A DNA stretch of 64,000 nucleotides from Spinellus fusiger (Eukaryota > Mucoromycota > Mucoromycetes > Mucorales > Phycomycetaceae): the NCBI GenBank assembly GCA_025094145.1, contig JALLLS010000030.1, positions 186,001-250,000 on the forward strand. The letters run 5' to 3'. The translations under genes were made by a program, and so were the position numbers. Every line of letters begins with the position of its first letter. The stretch's first letter is position 1. Under the pieces are notes generated by a model, which saw nothing but the letters and a program-made list of their open reading frames with translations, had not been told where the DNA came from and ran no database searches. Shown here in pieces: positions 45,165 to 57,095 of the stretch.

Positions 45165-47863
45165 ATGATGGTTGATATCACCAAGGGCAACGCATGGTCC
45201 GGATACTTGTCGAATAATGAACTGTCAATTCCACCTGAGCTACTGATGTCTCTTCGGAAGCATTCTCTCTTCCAACTCGCAGGAAATGATTATTTTCTCC
45301 AACAATTGGCCTGTTGTATGCATCTGAGAAATTATGAGCCACAGGAAAATATTATCCTTGAGGGTGAGGCTGCCAAGGCCATGTTCTTTATACTAAGAGG
45401 ATCCGTCGATGTGTGTTCTGCTGACCATGAACATATCTATGCAACATTAAGACAAGGCTCTTGTTTTGGTGAGATTGGTATCTTTTATTCAATGCCACGT
45501 ACAGCCACTGTCATAGCCAAAACAAAGTGCAGTGTGGCTGTGTTGATGGCAGAAGACGTTGCCACTATGCTTCCCCATTTCCCTCAAGCTGAACAGATGC
45601 TGAGATACGAGGCAGAAGAGCGTCTGGCTTTATTAAGAAACAATCGTGCGGAAGTTCATGATGCAATGAATCTCTGTCAGAACAATCACATAGATGCTGA
45701 TTATAATATCGATTGTCTTGAAAAAACAAGTACACATGAGAAACTAAGAAAGGTAGGTACACCTCAGTTGTCCCTAATGATCTCTTCTCATACCTGGATA
45801 GATCTTCTTTCTGAAAGACAGTCCTTATGAGTTTCTGCATCAAATATCACTTTATGTTAAGCCCCGTCATTATCCACCCAATGTTCTTATTTATCAAAAA
45901 GGAGATCCTGGTACAGAAATGTTTTTTATTATTGATGGTATGTTATTTCTCCTACTTTTGTTCTTTTACTTGATATTCTGATTCATCTGGTATTGATCTA
46001 TTGATTGTAGGCACAGTGGAGCTAAGAACAAAAGGACCCAATGAAAAGATCATCCCAAGATTAGGCGCTGGTGATTCTTTTGGAGAAATTGCTATTCTTC
46101 TCGATATACCAAGAGTTGTTGACGCTCAGACCATTACTCACATGGATGTCTATGCGCTGGATAGAAAGGACTTTCTAGATGTCTGTCATCAATATCCAGA
46201 ATTAACACAACAGTACAAAACAGTAGCTTCAGGTCTACTCGATAGATTGGAAAGAGAGGTAAATATCCAAAGTCAACATGTCTTTATGAGAAACAAAAAC
46301 TAAACGATATGTATATTCTTGTTGTGTTGCAGGATGACCAGCATGAGTTTACATTTAGTGATGGTAAGAAAAAGAACATCCACTTTTATAATATCATATA
46401 CCTTAAGCAGTTTATCTATTTATTTATTTATCTATCCATCTATCCATCTATCTATCCACCTATTTATTTACCTATTTATTTACCTATCTATTTACCTATC
46501 TATTTACCTATCTATTTACCTTTATATTTCAACTTTAGATAGCATAGGATGCATGGAAGGCCTTCCTTTTGTTCCTAACACTAGCAATGCATCCATCACT
46601 GTGAGTTCTGTATGCAGTACTACAAGTGACCAGGACCCTACTCTTCCCATTGCCGCAAGTTCATTAAGAAAGGGAGCTAACAAAAGACGCAGAGACAGTG
46701 TGGCTGTATGGGCGGATCCAGCCTTGCTTGCTATGGTTGCAGAGAAAGAAAAGGCAATGAAAGCGGCACCTGTGGAATCTACCATTACGCACGACACTCA
46801 GTTTGTAGACCTGCCACAACAGCAGAAGAGCAAGATCCACTTGCTTGGTGATGAAGTCCTTGGGTACATCTTCTGCTCTCTTGATGTGACCAGTATTGTC
46901 TGCTTTGCTTCTACATCTCATCACAACAGACACATGTTAAAAAGAAACCCATTCATTCTCAAACACCTCCAGCTAAGTCCCTACAACAAACGCATCACAG
47001 ATATCTCCTTGTCGTCTCTTGTTGAGTTTGCAGGCGAACGTGTCAAATCACTTGACCTTAGTCACTGCTTTCATATCACAGACAGCGCAATCAGAGCCAT
47101 AGCAAAGTGTTTGCCCAACCTGGAGGAGTTGAATGTCAATTCTTGTTGGAACATTACAGATAAGGGAATGTCTGCCTTGAGTGAGCATTGCCCACAACTT
47201 CACAAACTCAACCTTGCCAATTGCCGAAAGATTTCTGATGCTGGCTTCTCCTATTTTATTGTCCAGAGAGCCCTCCAACACTACAAGGGAATGACAAGCC
47301 TAATGCTGTCCTACTGCAAGAACCTTTCCCATAAGACAGTGGCTGCTTTGGCTACCCATGCCTCTGACACACTGGAGTACTTGAACCTGCAACGGTGCAC
47401 TTCTATTACAACAGAGAGTTTTTCACAGTGGTCTATGGCAGAGTTCCATCATCTGTACTCTCTCAATCTATCAGATTGCAGTTTTCTGCAAGACACAGCA
47501 GCAACCTACTTTGTCAAGGCAGCACCCAACCTCCAGTGCTTGAACATCAGTTTCTGTTCTTCCTTTAGTGATGCTATTTTTGTGCCTATTTCTAGTCTTG
47601 TCAGTCTGGAGCAACTTGATGTCAGTTACTGCTGTTCTGCTGTATGTGATTTCTCCCTGAGGACGTTTCTAGAGACGCATACGAACAACAATCTGTCCTT
47701 GAATGTGCGTGGGTCTATCCGACTTACAGATCAAGGTCTATGGCCTATTACTGATAGCCTGTTGAGGTTCCGTTATTTGAATGTGAGCCAATGTCCTGGT
47801 ATTAGCCCTGGAATGAAGCGACGTTTGCAAGAATCCCATACAATTAAGAAACTGTTCATGTAG
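45165..47863 (+). CDS. fusion protein: two cyclic-nucleotide-binding domains, F-box-like motif, leucine-rich repeats
   Basis: Five exons (45165-45752, 45802-45937, 46011-46258, 46333-46363, 46539-47863; 2,328 nt) give 775 residues. Residues about 27-165 form one cNMP-binding domain with a near-complete phosphate-binding cassette (GSCFGEIGIFYSMPRTATVI); residues about 200-325 form a second (GDSFGEIAILLDIPRVVDAQ). Both keep the Gly-Glu and the Arg that contact the cyclic phosphate. After a basic linker (KGANKRRRDSVAVWADPALL) comes an F-box-like helix set (LLGDEVLGYIFCSLDVTSIV), then about ten AMN1/FBXL-type leucine-rich repeats (VKSLDLSHCFHITDSAIRAI, LEELNVNSCWNITDKGMSAL, and so on). The F-box suggests an SCF ubiquitin-ligase receptor and the cNMP domains a nucleotide-gated input; the joint role is inference. 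The 31-nt exon 4 is short but in frame. AATAAA at 47882. Confidence 0.9.
46410..46528. repeat. CTAT/TTAC tetranucleotide array in an intron
   Basis: Intron 4 of the cNMP/F-box/LRR gene contains about 120 bp of TTTATCTATCCATCTATC-like and CTATTTAC-like units. The array leaves long open frames through the intron, which is a trap for gene callers. Confidence 0.9.
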
Positions 47864-48146
47864 AAGAATACCATAATGAGAAATAAAAGAATGTTTTCTA
47901 TTCATTGTATGTTTATTAAAGAGACTAACAAACCAATGAACAAAATAAACAGAGAAAATAAAAACAAAACAAAAAGAAAGAAAAAATAAAATAAAACAAA
48001 ACAAAACAATAAACAATAAACAAGGCAGTTGGGGTATGTAAGTGGACAGAGTGAAATAGAAAGAAGATGGAAGATAGGAGGAGATGGGAGGAGATATAAA
48101 GAAGTAGCACTGCTGGAGATTCTATTTTCTTTATCTCTTTTCTCTT

Positions 48147-49191
48147 CTAATGCACAGAGACAATAGAAGGGTTGTGGTTTTTGTGTTTATGTTGTGCATA
48201 AACGGCACCTTCATTACAATAAGGCCTGTTCTTTTCGTGGCATAGGAGTTCTTGCTGCCTTTGTAGTGGACGGTCCACAACGGAGAGGTCATTCACTGTC
48301 TCATGTCGTACAGAGTGGTCTGTCTTTGATGAGTGTTTAGTATTTAGTGTGATGGAGGGCAAAAGAACGGGTGTCTGTACTATCACTGGCACAGTCTTTG
48401 GCTGGGAAGATGGGCACGTCAATGGATTTCTAGCTTGGCGATGAAGACGTTGTTGCTGTTGAATAAAGCCTATAGAAAAGATAGAACAGATAGGTAGAAC
48501 AGATAGAATGAGTATTGCAGATAAACCCCATCATTGACTTACCATAAAACCAATAACAGTGAAGAGGAAAGAAAATAGAGAGAACACCACACATTCTACT
48601 GTAGGGCTGGAAGACCCATAATGTGCGGATCATATAGGCATGGAATAGAATACGGGATGTTACAAAGGTACCGGCAAATAGGTAGTCATGACGCAGCTTC
48701 TTATTGATGGATCCCAAGGCAAGGAGAAAAGTGGGTATTTCCAGACAGCACATAGTAATAAAAATAGGGCAGTATTTCTGCTGGATGGTCCATACAAGTG
48801 TAATGATGTAGCCAATATGGTGGATCCATCCAGTAAGCAGTTCCACTTTGGAACGGTAGAAACAATAGCCAACCGTAAGATCAAGCACAAGGAAAGTGAA
48901 AAAGAAACTGGTAACAGCAATAGGCCACTCTCTTTCGGGCATTAGCAACTTTTGAATATCTCCGTTGCTTTTGAATATCTCCCATACAAGTGGTAGGGAG
49001 CTAATGCTGGTGACAAAGCTACTAAGAAGAGATAGAACATAGGCTCTTTGGCGTATTGTTCTTATATAACCTGACCAGTGCCAGAAAAGATACCAGCCCA
49101 AGAAGACAGCACATGATGTAGCTACACTACGAAGGATGATCGGCTGTTCAATTCCTTGTCTTGGTGTGTCAAAGGGCTGTGGAAGGCTCAT
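48147..49191 (-). CDS. TLC-domain multi-pass membrane protein (TLCD4/TMEM56-like)
   Basis: Two exons (49191-48543 and 48469-48147; 972 nt) give 323 residues. Six to seven hydrophobic helices form a TLC (TRAM-LAG1-CLN8) domain: VATSCAVFLGWYLFWHWSGY, SFFFTFLVLDLTVGYCFYRS, WIHHIGYIITLVWTIQQKYC, MCCLEIPTFLLALGSINKKL, LFAGTFVTSRILFHAYMIRT and a last helix LSIFFPLHCYWFYG. The paired His near WIHHIGY and the E-x-P-T motif are TLC hallmarks. The ceramide-synthase Lag1 motif (HHxxT-type) is not complete, so it is more like TLCD4/TMEM56 than a ceramide synthase. A hydrophilic tail of 107 residues follows, coded by exon 2. It converges on the cNMP/F-box gene with 283 bp between stops. Confidence 0.88.
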
Positions 49192-49769
49192 AAGAGATGT
49201 ATATGTGGGTGGGTGGGTGGAGAAGAATGAAAGAAGATGAAGAGCAAAGAAAGAAAGAAAGAAAGAAAAAAGACAATCAATAAATAGAGACGTCTTTACA
49301 CACTTTCACGTAATGGTAGGCAGGAATGGACACTTTTAGAGAAGAAGAAAAGAAGTACAGGAGTGCAATATAAAAGAAAATTAAAAACCATTGAATCTGT
49401 CCAGCTTAAATAGTGCCACTCTAAGAGAAGAAAAAAAAAGAAAACGTGCCTGCCTGTAGACCTGCATTACACGAGGTCTCCGCTTTAACCTACTCGTTCC
49501 CCGGTCTATGGCTCAGAGAAGAGAGGAACCATCTATGCCTTATTCTCTTATCCCAGTTGAATATCAATTCAAATACCCACCAAGGCCTGTTGAATCTTCA
49601 CATGTTAAGGCACTGCAGTTTGCAGTAGTTTCTATTCTTTGATCAAATCCTCTAATATAAAGAGGAAGAGGAAGAAACTGCCCTCCTTTGGACCTTTGAC
49701 CTCCTTGATTGAACCTTATTCAAAAGTCCTCAAGATATGTGGATATGCCTAGATGATTATATTTATTAT
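49192..49769. other. intergenic region
   Basis: About 580 bp. GTGG/GAAA tracts (49204-49270) precede the TLC gene start as its presumed promoter. A short plus-strand frame at 49446-49628 has no support. It ends at the Kap120 stop. Confidence 0.5.
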
Positions 49770-52700
49770 TTACCGTGCTGAGAATAGCTGGTGCACTTGT
49801 TCTAATAAGCTAGGATCCACTTTAGACAAATACACTTCTTGGAATGATTCTGCACCGCCCTGTCTTTCTTCACACTCGGTCAATGTCTGCTGAATAAAGC
49901 TCACCAAGTCAGTTGTGTAAACTGGATCCCGATAAGCAAGCTAAAAGGCAAACATAGACACCAGAGATAAGTCGCTCATACCAAGACCATGACAATCAAG
50001 AAGAGAGTTACCTCTAGTTTTCTACTCTTTTCAAGGGACGCATCCAATTGTGCAATATCCTCTTCAAGGTGAGATTCACTGTGCAAGAGAACTCTATCAT
50101 CTCATTAGTAAATCAACACGACAAAAGGTGCTCCTTACTCATTGGAATCAGCCTCAATTACTTCAGCAAGAACATCAGTCCATATGGCAAAGATAGAAGG
50201 GAGTCTTGAGAGTAGAGTAGAGTGGTTTGTTCGCACCATACTGGTTAGAGCCATACATGTTAATTTGCGAGAACGAGGATGGCTTAGATGATCAAACTAA
50301 GCAGTAAAAATAAGTCAGAAGAATATTTGTATTCTGTCACCTTATCAATCCAAGCATCCAGTATCTTTTCAAACAAAGAAGAGCCTTCTGTCAATGGATG
50401 TATTTGTGATTGCATCCACTGGATAACAAGATGAGGATCATAAATAGCGAGTCTCGCAAAGAGAGACATGTAGGCCATGAGCGCATAAGCATACAACTGT
50501 GCGCAAATATTAGTATTAAGTATTAAGTATCACTATCAGTATTACTCTACAGTAACCCATACACCCACAACAGATAACCTACCTCATCTTTTAAGAATGT
50601 ATGAAGAATCTTCTCTAATAGTCCTGATTGTATCAAAGCATCTCCATAGACTTGAATAGGAACTGATACAAAAGCAAGATCAATGACAGAGACAATACTC
50701 GAAGCTACTTCGGATTTGGAGCTGTCAACATAAGAAGCCAATCTACCAAACAATAAAGAAGCATACTACCAATACCCACACATCCTGCATTAATGGCCAT
50801 TGAAGAAAAGAAAGATACTACAATGAAATCCCACCTGTAAACTGGCTTCTGGAGAGACAAGAATATAGCTCTCAATAATCTTTAGTACTTTGCGCATGTT
50901 CTCAGTATCGAAATCAAGTAGCCCAATAGCAACAGGTAATAGTGCCATGAGCTGAGGACTACAAAATGGAGTAGTTTGAAGCAACGTCCACCACAAATCC
51001 AGAGCATCGTCTATCAAATAAACATGTGCTTCCTATACATTATGTTAAACTGCCATTCTATCAACACAAATAGTAATTACGTTGTTCTTATTCACACAGT
51101 ATTCTACCATAGGAACAAACAATTCCTGCAGTTGAGCTGATCGAATATTGAGGATCTATAGACTCATGGTTAAATCAAGCCGTCTAATGGATAAAGAGAA
51201 CATCTACCCCAACAAGCTTTGTAAATGTCACTACTAAAGAAGACTGGAATAAGGGTTCATGTTGAGCTCTATTCCACATTGGTGTCATTGCGTCCATGAT
51301 TTTGGGTGCATAAGGTATAATCTAACAGTAATACACATTAGCTTGGAGACACCTTTTTTCTTTCTTTCTTTCTTTCTTTTCCTCTTACTTCTTCCTGAGA
51401 ACGATCCATGATTGCATTCATATCCGAAATAAGCTTCATTACAGTATCCGACTCCTCTACTTGATTTAGTAATGCCATGATCATCTCTATGGCAGAACTA
51501 AGATAAGGCTGAAGAACACCAATGTCGAAATCCCAGTCATCAATTGCCATTTTCAAACTGTGAGCAGCTGTCAAGCGCACAACAAGATCTTCTTCTGGCA
51601 CCATGAGCTGAAGTAGAATCTGGTAGACAGTGGTTCTGCATTCATCACTGATTCCCTCCCGCACCCATTTCCCCAGCAACCAAGCAATTCTCCGGCGAAG
51701 TATCTTGAAGCTAATAAGGATGCCAAGATGAGATCCCATGTAATATTAGTTTCTGACATGGAACTCTATTATTTGCTTCTTCCTACCCCGCCTCCTTGTT
51801 AGCGACTTCCAACAGGAGTCTATTCGCTACCAGTCCTTCAAAGTCTAGTTTTCCATAGAGACTCTGTACACCAAGACCCACACTGCAATACACGGCATCC
51901 TTTAGCAGCAATGTCGACTGATCAGTCACACCTACGCCACATGAAAGAAGAAAAAAAGTCAATCCCAACTGCATGTCTTGTTAATATGACACTTACTAGC
52001 CACTTGATCTACGAGTCTCAGCAGAATAGGAGAGAGCAAACTCCGGTATTCAGTTAACAGTGTCATAAATGTTATCTCTGCACATGGCTTGTAGAACATC
52101 ATTAAAATCTTAAATTAAGCTCACATTAGCTTACTCTTATTTCAAATTCCCAATCCTCGTTATCAGTGTGATTTAACCAGCCTTCAGGATCCTCTTCCCA
52201 TTGCTCAATATCTGCCCGAGTGAAAAGCATATATTTAGCCACAAGTGTCTCCGCACATGTATTGACAAAGGTAGGAGTTAGAAACTGCTCCTTCATGATC
52301 TGGGTTGCTTTATTAGACAGAGCCAGTTCTTCTTCTGTCACAGTAAGATTATCAGACACTAATCTTGCAATTGAGTCTCTTATGTTGTGGTGTATGCTTT
52401 ATCCATAAGCATGTTTCTTGTCATTTTACCATGTTTGTCTGCATTCTTTGCCATAATTTTAATGGTGTTTCGCACCAGTACCATGCCCTGAAGTATAAGC
52501 TGCTGAGGGAATCGAAGGGCCTGGACGTGTTCTGATAGATCATAATAAGCAGTGTACAAGTGGATAGGTTTTCTTTTCTCTCTTATGTGTTTGATCTGCT
52601 CACCTGATTGGAATTCAAGACCAAGATAGCTGCCTCTTGTGACAATGGTTTGCCAATAATAATCCAAGAGAGAGACCCATGTGGAGCAAAGGGCAGATGA

Positions 52701-54101
52701 GATAGGGTGTGATTTCTGTAATCCAAGGTACATTGTGCCATAGTCCTCAATGAGTGTTTCTAGTTTCTCAATGATACTTCCGGGTGGTTTTAATCCGGTG
52801 ATGGTATTATCTATAGATGAATAGGTAAGTGGATCATCAAGTGGATCATCAAGTGGATCCATAGAGCATAGATCAATGCACTGCTTATTCTATGTCCTGT
52901 CTCATAAAACAGTAAGAATCTCCTTACATAGCTCAACATAGTGTTGTATATGCTGTCTGCTTATTTCAATAAATGTCTATTACAGTGTAATTTTTTTTTA
53001 CAAAATAAAATAAAAAGTTAGACAGTAGAAAAACCCCAAATTATTATTGATACTCTCTTCTTACCCTTGTCTCGTCATACTTGTGGACATCTTTTATGCC
53101 ATTCACCATCAATAGACGCAGACATTTTACACAGGTAGAGACATTCTTCAGGTCTCTTTCTGTTCTTGTCATTGTCTCGCTATTAGTAAACAAAGCATTG
53201 GTGTTTAATAACTGCGTCAATGCCTTCTCAGTATATATCATATAAACTTGAGCTATTGTCTGGAAGGTTCTTGGTGCAATAGCAGTGAATTGTTTTCTGC
53301 CTGAAGAGAGAAGACGTGTACTCAGTTCAACTAATACTTCATAGAGTGTCTCAATGGCTCTACTATTAACTCTCTCTGCTTCCTCTGTATTTCCAGAACT
53401 CGTTGTTTCAATGGCTTGAATTAGAGTTGGAATTAGCTCTGGCCTTTTTTTTGTTTTTGTTTTTTTGTTCAGAATAAGTATCATAAAAAAAAAGAAACAG
53501 AGATCTTTTTTTTACCACTCATTAGGAAAATCTAGACGAGCAATACGTGCAGTAATAATAGCATTCTGGGCTACCAACTGTAGTTTGATCGTCAATGCAC
53601 TCATTCCATTGGGCAATCCTCTACACCTACACTATCGCTTGGTTCTCCCAAGAATTGAATTAGGCGCTGTCGAATCGCACTCTTTTCTTCCTTTGTCATT
53701 GGACTTGTAAATAGGTAAGTCTTTTGTGTCAATAGGTGCGTTTCTTACTTGGTGGCTGTCTTTCTCCAGAAGCGTTGGATGCCATTCTTAAGGTAAATAC
53801 CACTAAGAAATCGAACATGATAGTCTACTGAAAGGTCATAGAAGATATCCTTTGGTACAAAAGACAGACAAGTAATATATATATATATATAAATAAGTGA
53901 GTGATGCCTACATTCCTACCCCACAAAGAGAGGGGTTCTAGTGTTTGTTTGTTTTTGTCCAAGCACTACCTGTAGTGTAGTGAAGAATTGTCTTTCATTT
54001 TCCCACTGCTTAAGTAATTCCTCAGCTTTCTTCATACGTAGATAGTCCTGAGATGCTGCTTCATGTAAAACATTAAGTAGAGAAGTTCGTGCGTCTGTCA
54101 T
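49770..54101 (-). CDS. KAP120: importin-beta family karyopherin, importin-11/Kap120-like
   Basis: Nuclear transport receptor made of HEAT repeats. Starts MTDARTSLLNVLHEAASQDY at 54101, followed by LRMKKAEELLKQWENERQFF (the importin-beta N-terminal repeat), then DIFYDLSVDYHVRFLSGIYL and KNGIQRFWRKTAT, ARLDFPNE and the hallmark WPELIPTLIQAIE. This spacing matches importin-11. The chain continues through more than ten exons of amphipathic HEAT helices to the end LVSFIQQTLTECEERQGGAE, then LLEQVHQLFSAR with stop at 49770. Short introns throughout; one near 53485-53520 is marked by T runs, another contains (TA)n at 53874-53891. Total length is estimated at about 1,000 residues, normal for the family. 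By family it imports ribosomal proteins and other cargo and responds to Ran-GTP. Confidence 0.93.
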
Positions 54102-54351
54102 TGTCGACGGATGCGTTCTAGAAGCAGCAGGAAAGAATAAGAAAAAAGGTACTGTTTCAAGGCGATGCTAGGAGTCAAATGTGACTTTCCAAGTGCCCTT
54201 TGACTGATACCATGACTGCTTTTTGACACATAAAAAAGAGAGTAAGGGATCTGGCATGAAAGTCAAACGACAGCCAAGCTATATATTTATTCTCAAAGCA
54301 GATAAAATACGGGTCACTACAGATACTCGTCACTCCATGCAACAGAGATTG

Positions 54352-57095
54352 CTATTCTTCTTTGAAGTTTCTCCTCATATAATGTTGGACTGCAATAACT
54401 GATGCTATACAACACGCTATCCATAAAACACCTACTACCAATTCTATCACTTGCTGTCTCCTTGAAGTGACTAGAAATATACGCATGGAGGGTGTGTCCC
54501 AGCTATATGAAGAAAATAATAAGACACTTCTCTTTTCTTTTCTTATACTAAGAGACTTGCGTGCTTTCTGTCCATGTCCCTTTGGTTGGATCTGTTACAG
54601 TGATCGCTCCAGTAGTTTCATTGAATGTTAGACCCGTGCCATAAGCATCATGATAGGCTGTTATTGTAGACACACAGTGCTGCTTAATACAATATTCACC
54701 AATGTTACAGTCATTTATAGTAGCACAGCCTACAGGATTCCCATTGGTATCATTGCGCGTGATTCCTGTGATATCCGCCAGAAATGCAAATACAAATCGA
54801 GACAGGAGATGGGGTTGGGGATTCTGAAATGACAAAGCAGAGGCATAATGACTCATGCGACCAACATTTGAGGCTGTTCATTTTATACAGTCCATGTATA
54901 CAATAGAAATGATAAATACCTATATCCCCCCCTCAAAAGAAAAAAGAAAAAAAGAAAACTTACTATTGAAGTATTGTTGCATATAAGGACACGAGAAGTT
55001 ATTGGCAAGACAGTCAAGTAAAGATGTCACCAGTGTACAATTGGCACTGATAACACTGGCAGGAGTAATATCAGAAGCCCCCTGTTGTGCTTGAAGAAAG
55101 ACAGATTTGGCTGTAACATCACTTAGACTACAGATGGACTGTGCCATTGACACCAAATCCACGGCATCATCCATGTCGCTATTATAATAACTTTTATAGC
55201 ATATCAGTATTCCATTATGTCTTTCTTCTTAAGAGAGAGATCCTACTTTCCAAGCTCTGTTTGATAATCAGAAAGTACAACAGCATTGATATCTCTTCTT
55301 TTACTGAGAAAACTCATAGCACTACTAGGTGGAAGTTTCTTCAGCGTACTATTTCCATAGGCTGACTGGATGGTAGGGTTAGCATTGGGTCCAGGCAACG
55401 TGAGATTCATTTGCTGGAGCATATCCACAAGAGGCTTTGTTTGGTCAATCGCATCCACGTGTGCCCAATAACCAGTGTAATTTGAGTTGATTCCAGAAAC
55501 AGAGCTAAATTCTATGATTGTATCTATATTGTTGAATTGAATGCGCTGGAAGTTCATGGAACGAATGCATGGATTGGTACAGGGTGCATTGGTGTAGGGG
55601 CATGGGAAAGCACGTGTTGCATTAGTACATTGGAAGGGGGTTGTGATATCTTGTACAAAACGCTGAGAACCAGCAAATCCCCATGCTTCTGCTGTGAATG
55701 CTGTATAGACAATGTTCTTTTTAAGGCTCTCAAAAGAAAGAGGAGACTATACCACAGAAATAAGTCATTATGCCTTTCTCCTAGGCACCAAGGAAGAAAC
55801 ACTTACCCGACTAAGGGCATCTGCTACTGTCAACATAGCAATGAGTCCTGAAAGAGGGTTGTTGATGCCATCTGTCAGATCATGGAAAAGAGATCTGCTG
55901 TCAAGGGGTGCGGTTAGAACAATTATCTTTTTTCCATCCTCAGCAGAGATAGTATGGGAGGGAGAAGAGTACACCGAAGCACCACCCACTACCTGACACC
56001 ATCCTGTAGAAGTCAATTGTCAATAGGCTGATGGACAGTGCAATGTAGTGTTGATTCCTTTACCGCGTCTTAGACAAGTCTCTGAGTTGATAGCAGACCA
56101 CATAAACAGTTGAATGTCCATGGACTGTAGTGGATAGTTGGTGTATCTTCTCTGAATATTGTAGGCAATGGCCTAATGGAATGAATGTTAAGAGAGATTC
56201 CTATGTGTTCTCTAGTTTATGAGGCCAACAGACTTATTCTATATTCTACCTTCATAATGGCATTGTACGCATTGATAGAATCCCCATCGATTGGATTAAT
56301 CCCAAACACAGGAAATGGTAGATTCTCTTCTAGAATACCCTGTGCCTAAAAATAAAAATAAAAGAAGGACCTTTTATGTTAGGTCTATTCTTTATAAGAT
56401 TCTCCTCTACCTACAAGAGCAACTTTAGCCACACCAGTGCTTGTTTCATTTTACCTGAGGATTCCAAATATACTGATCAGGATCCTTAGCATAGAGTCCG
56501 TACTGACAATTAGGACAAGATGTATCCAACGAAGCAAAGGATCCCTCGGGAACTAATAATGAACCGCGAAGAAGAGTGACCACTCCACCCACAGAGCGAG
56601 TACTGTCCAATGCATGGATATTATCACTGCCGACTTCCTGTCTTAGGTAAGTTCATAAAGAATTGGATTCTACTCACTTGGTTAATAAGTGGTAAGGAAG
56701 TACAATGGTATAGAATTCATCTGAGCCAGAGTAACTATCAACAAACTCATTCAATTCAACCTGAGAAAGAACTTGGTAGAGGATCCCACTTGAGCCATAA
56801 AGGGCTTTACAGATGAATAGGTCATGAGTAAATACACGAGCTATTGAATTTATAGTTTTTATTATTATCATATTACCATGACAACCAATGGTTCCAGTGG
56901 CATTGAGAAGACGAACACATGGCCAGTTATTAATGTCAGTATAAATGTAAGGATAAAGTGTAGAGGCAATTTCCTGTGCTGGATGTTTATCAGAATAAGT
57001 ACTGGTTCAAAAATTACTTTTATTAACCCACCCAAGGTAACAGACAGCCATTGAATAAATAGTAGAAGGCCTATTGGAAGAAGGTAAAGATACAT
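54352..57095 (-). CDS. NCSTN: nicastrin (gamma-secretase substrate-receptor subunit)
   Basis: Type I membrane glycoprotein that, with presenilin, Aph-1 and Pen-2, forms gamma-secretase. Exon 1 (57095-57032) codes a signal peptide (MYLYLLPIGLLLFIQWLSVT, cleaved near LAQE). Then come WPCVRLLNATGTIGCH (the nicastrin N-terminal block PCVRLLNAT), DGKKIIVLTAPLDSRSLFHD with DGINNPLSGLIAMLTVADAL (peptidase-like fold), FTAEAWGFAGSQRFVQDITT (equivalent of the GExxDYIGS site, keeping the Glu), Cys-rich CTNATRAFPCPYTNAPC, IEFSSVSG, DINAVVLSDYQ, and near the end TWTESTWDTPSMRIFLVTSR followed by one membrane helix (ELVVGVLWIACCIASVIAVQ) and RNFKEE. The last join uses a GC donor (GCAAGT, near 54559) to an AG at about 54507. 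Several Asn-glycosylation sites are visible. The family call is very strong; the internal exon list is approximate. Confidence 0.94.

Noticed and set aside
46309..46542. YLFIYLSIYPSIYP-type open frame
   Set aside because: Intronic tetranucleotide array; flanking splice sites join cleanly across it.
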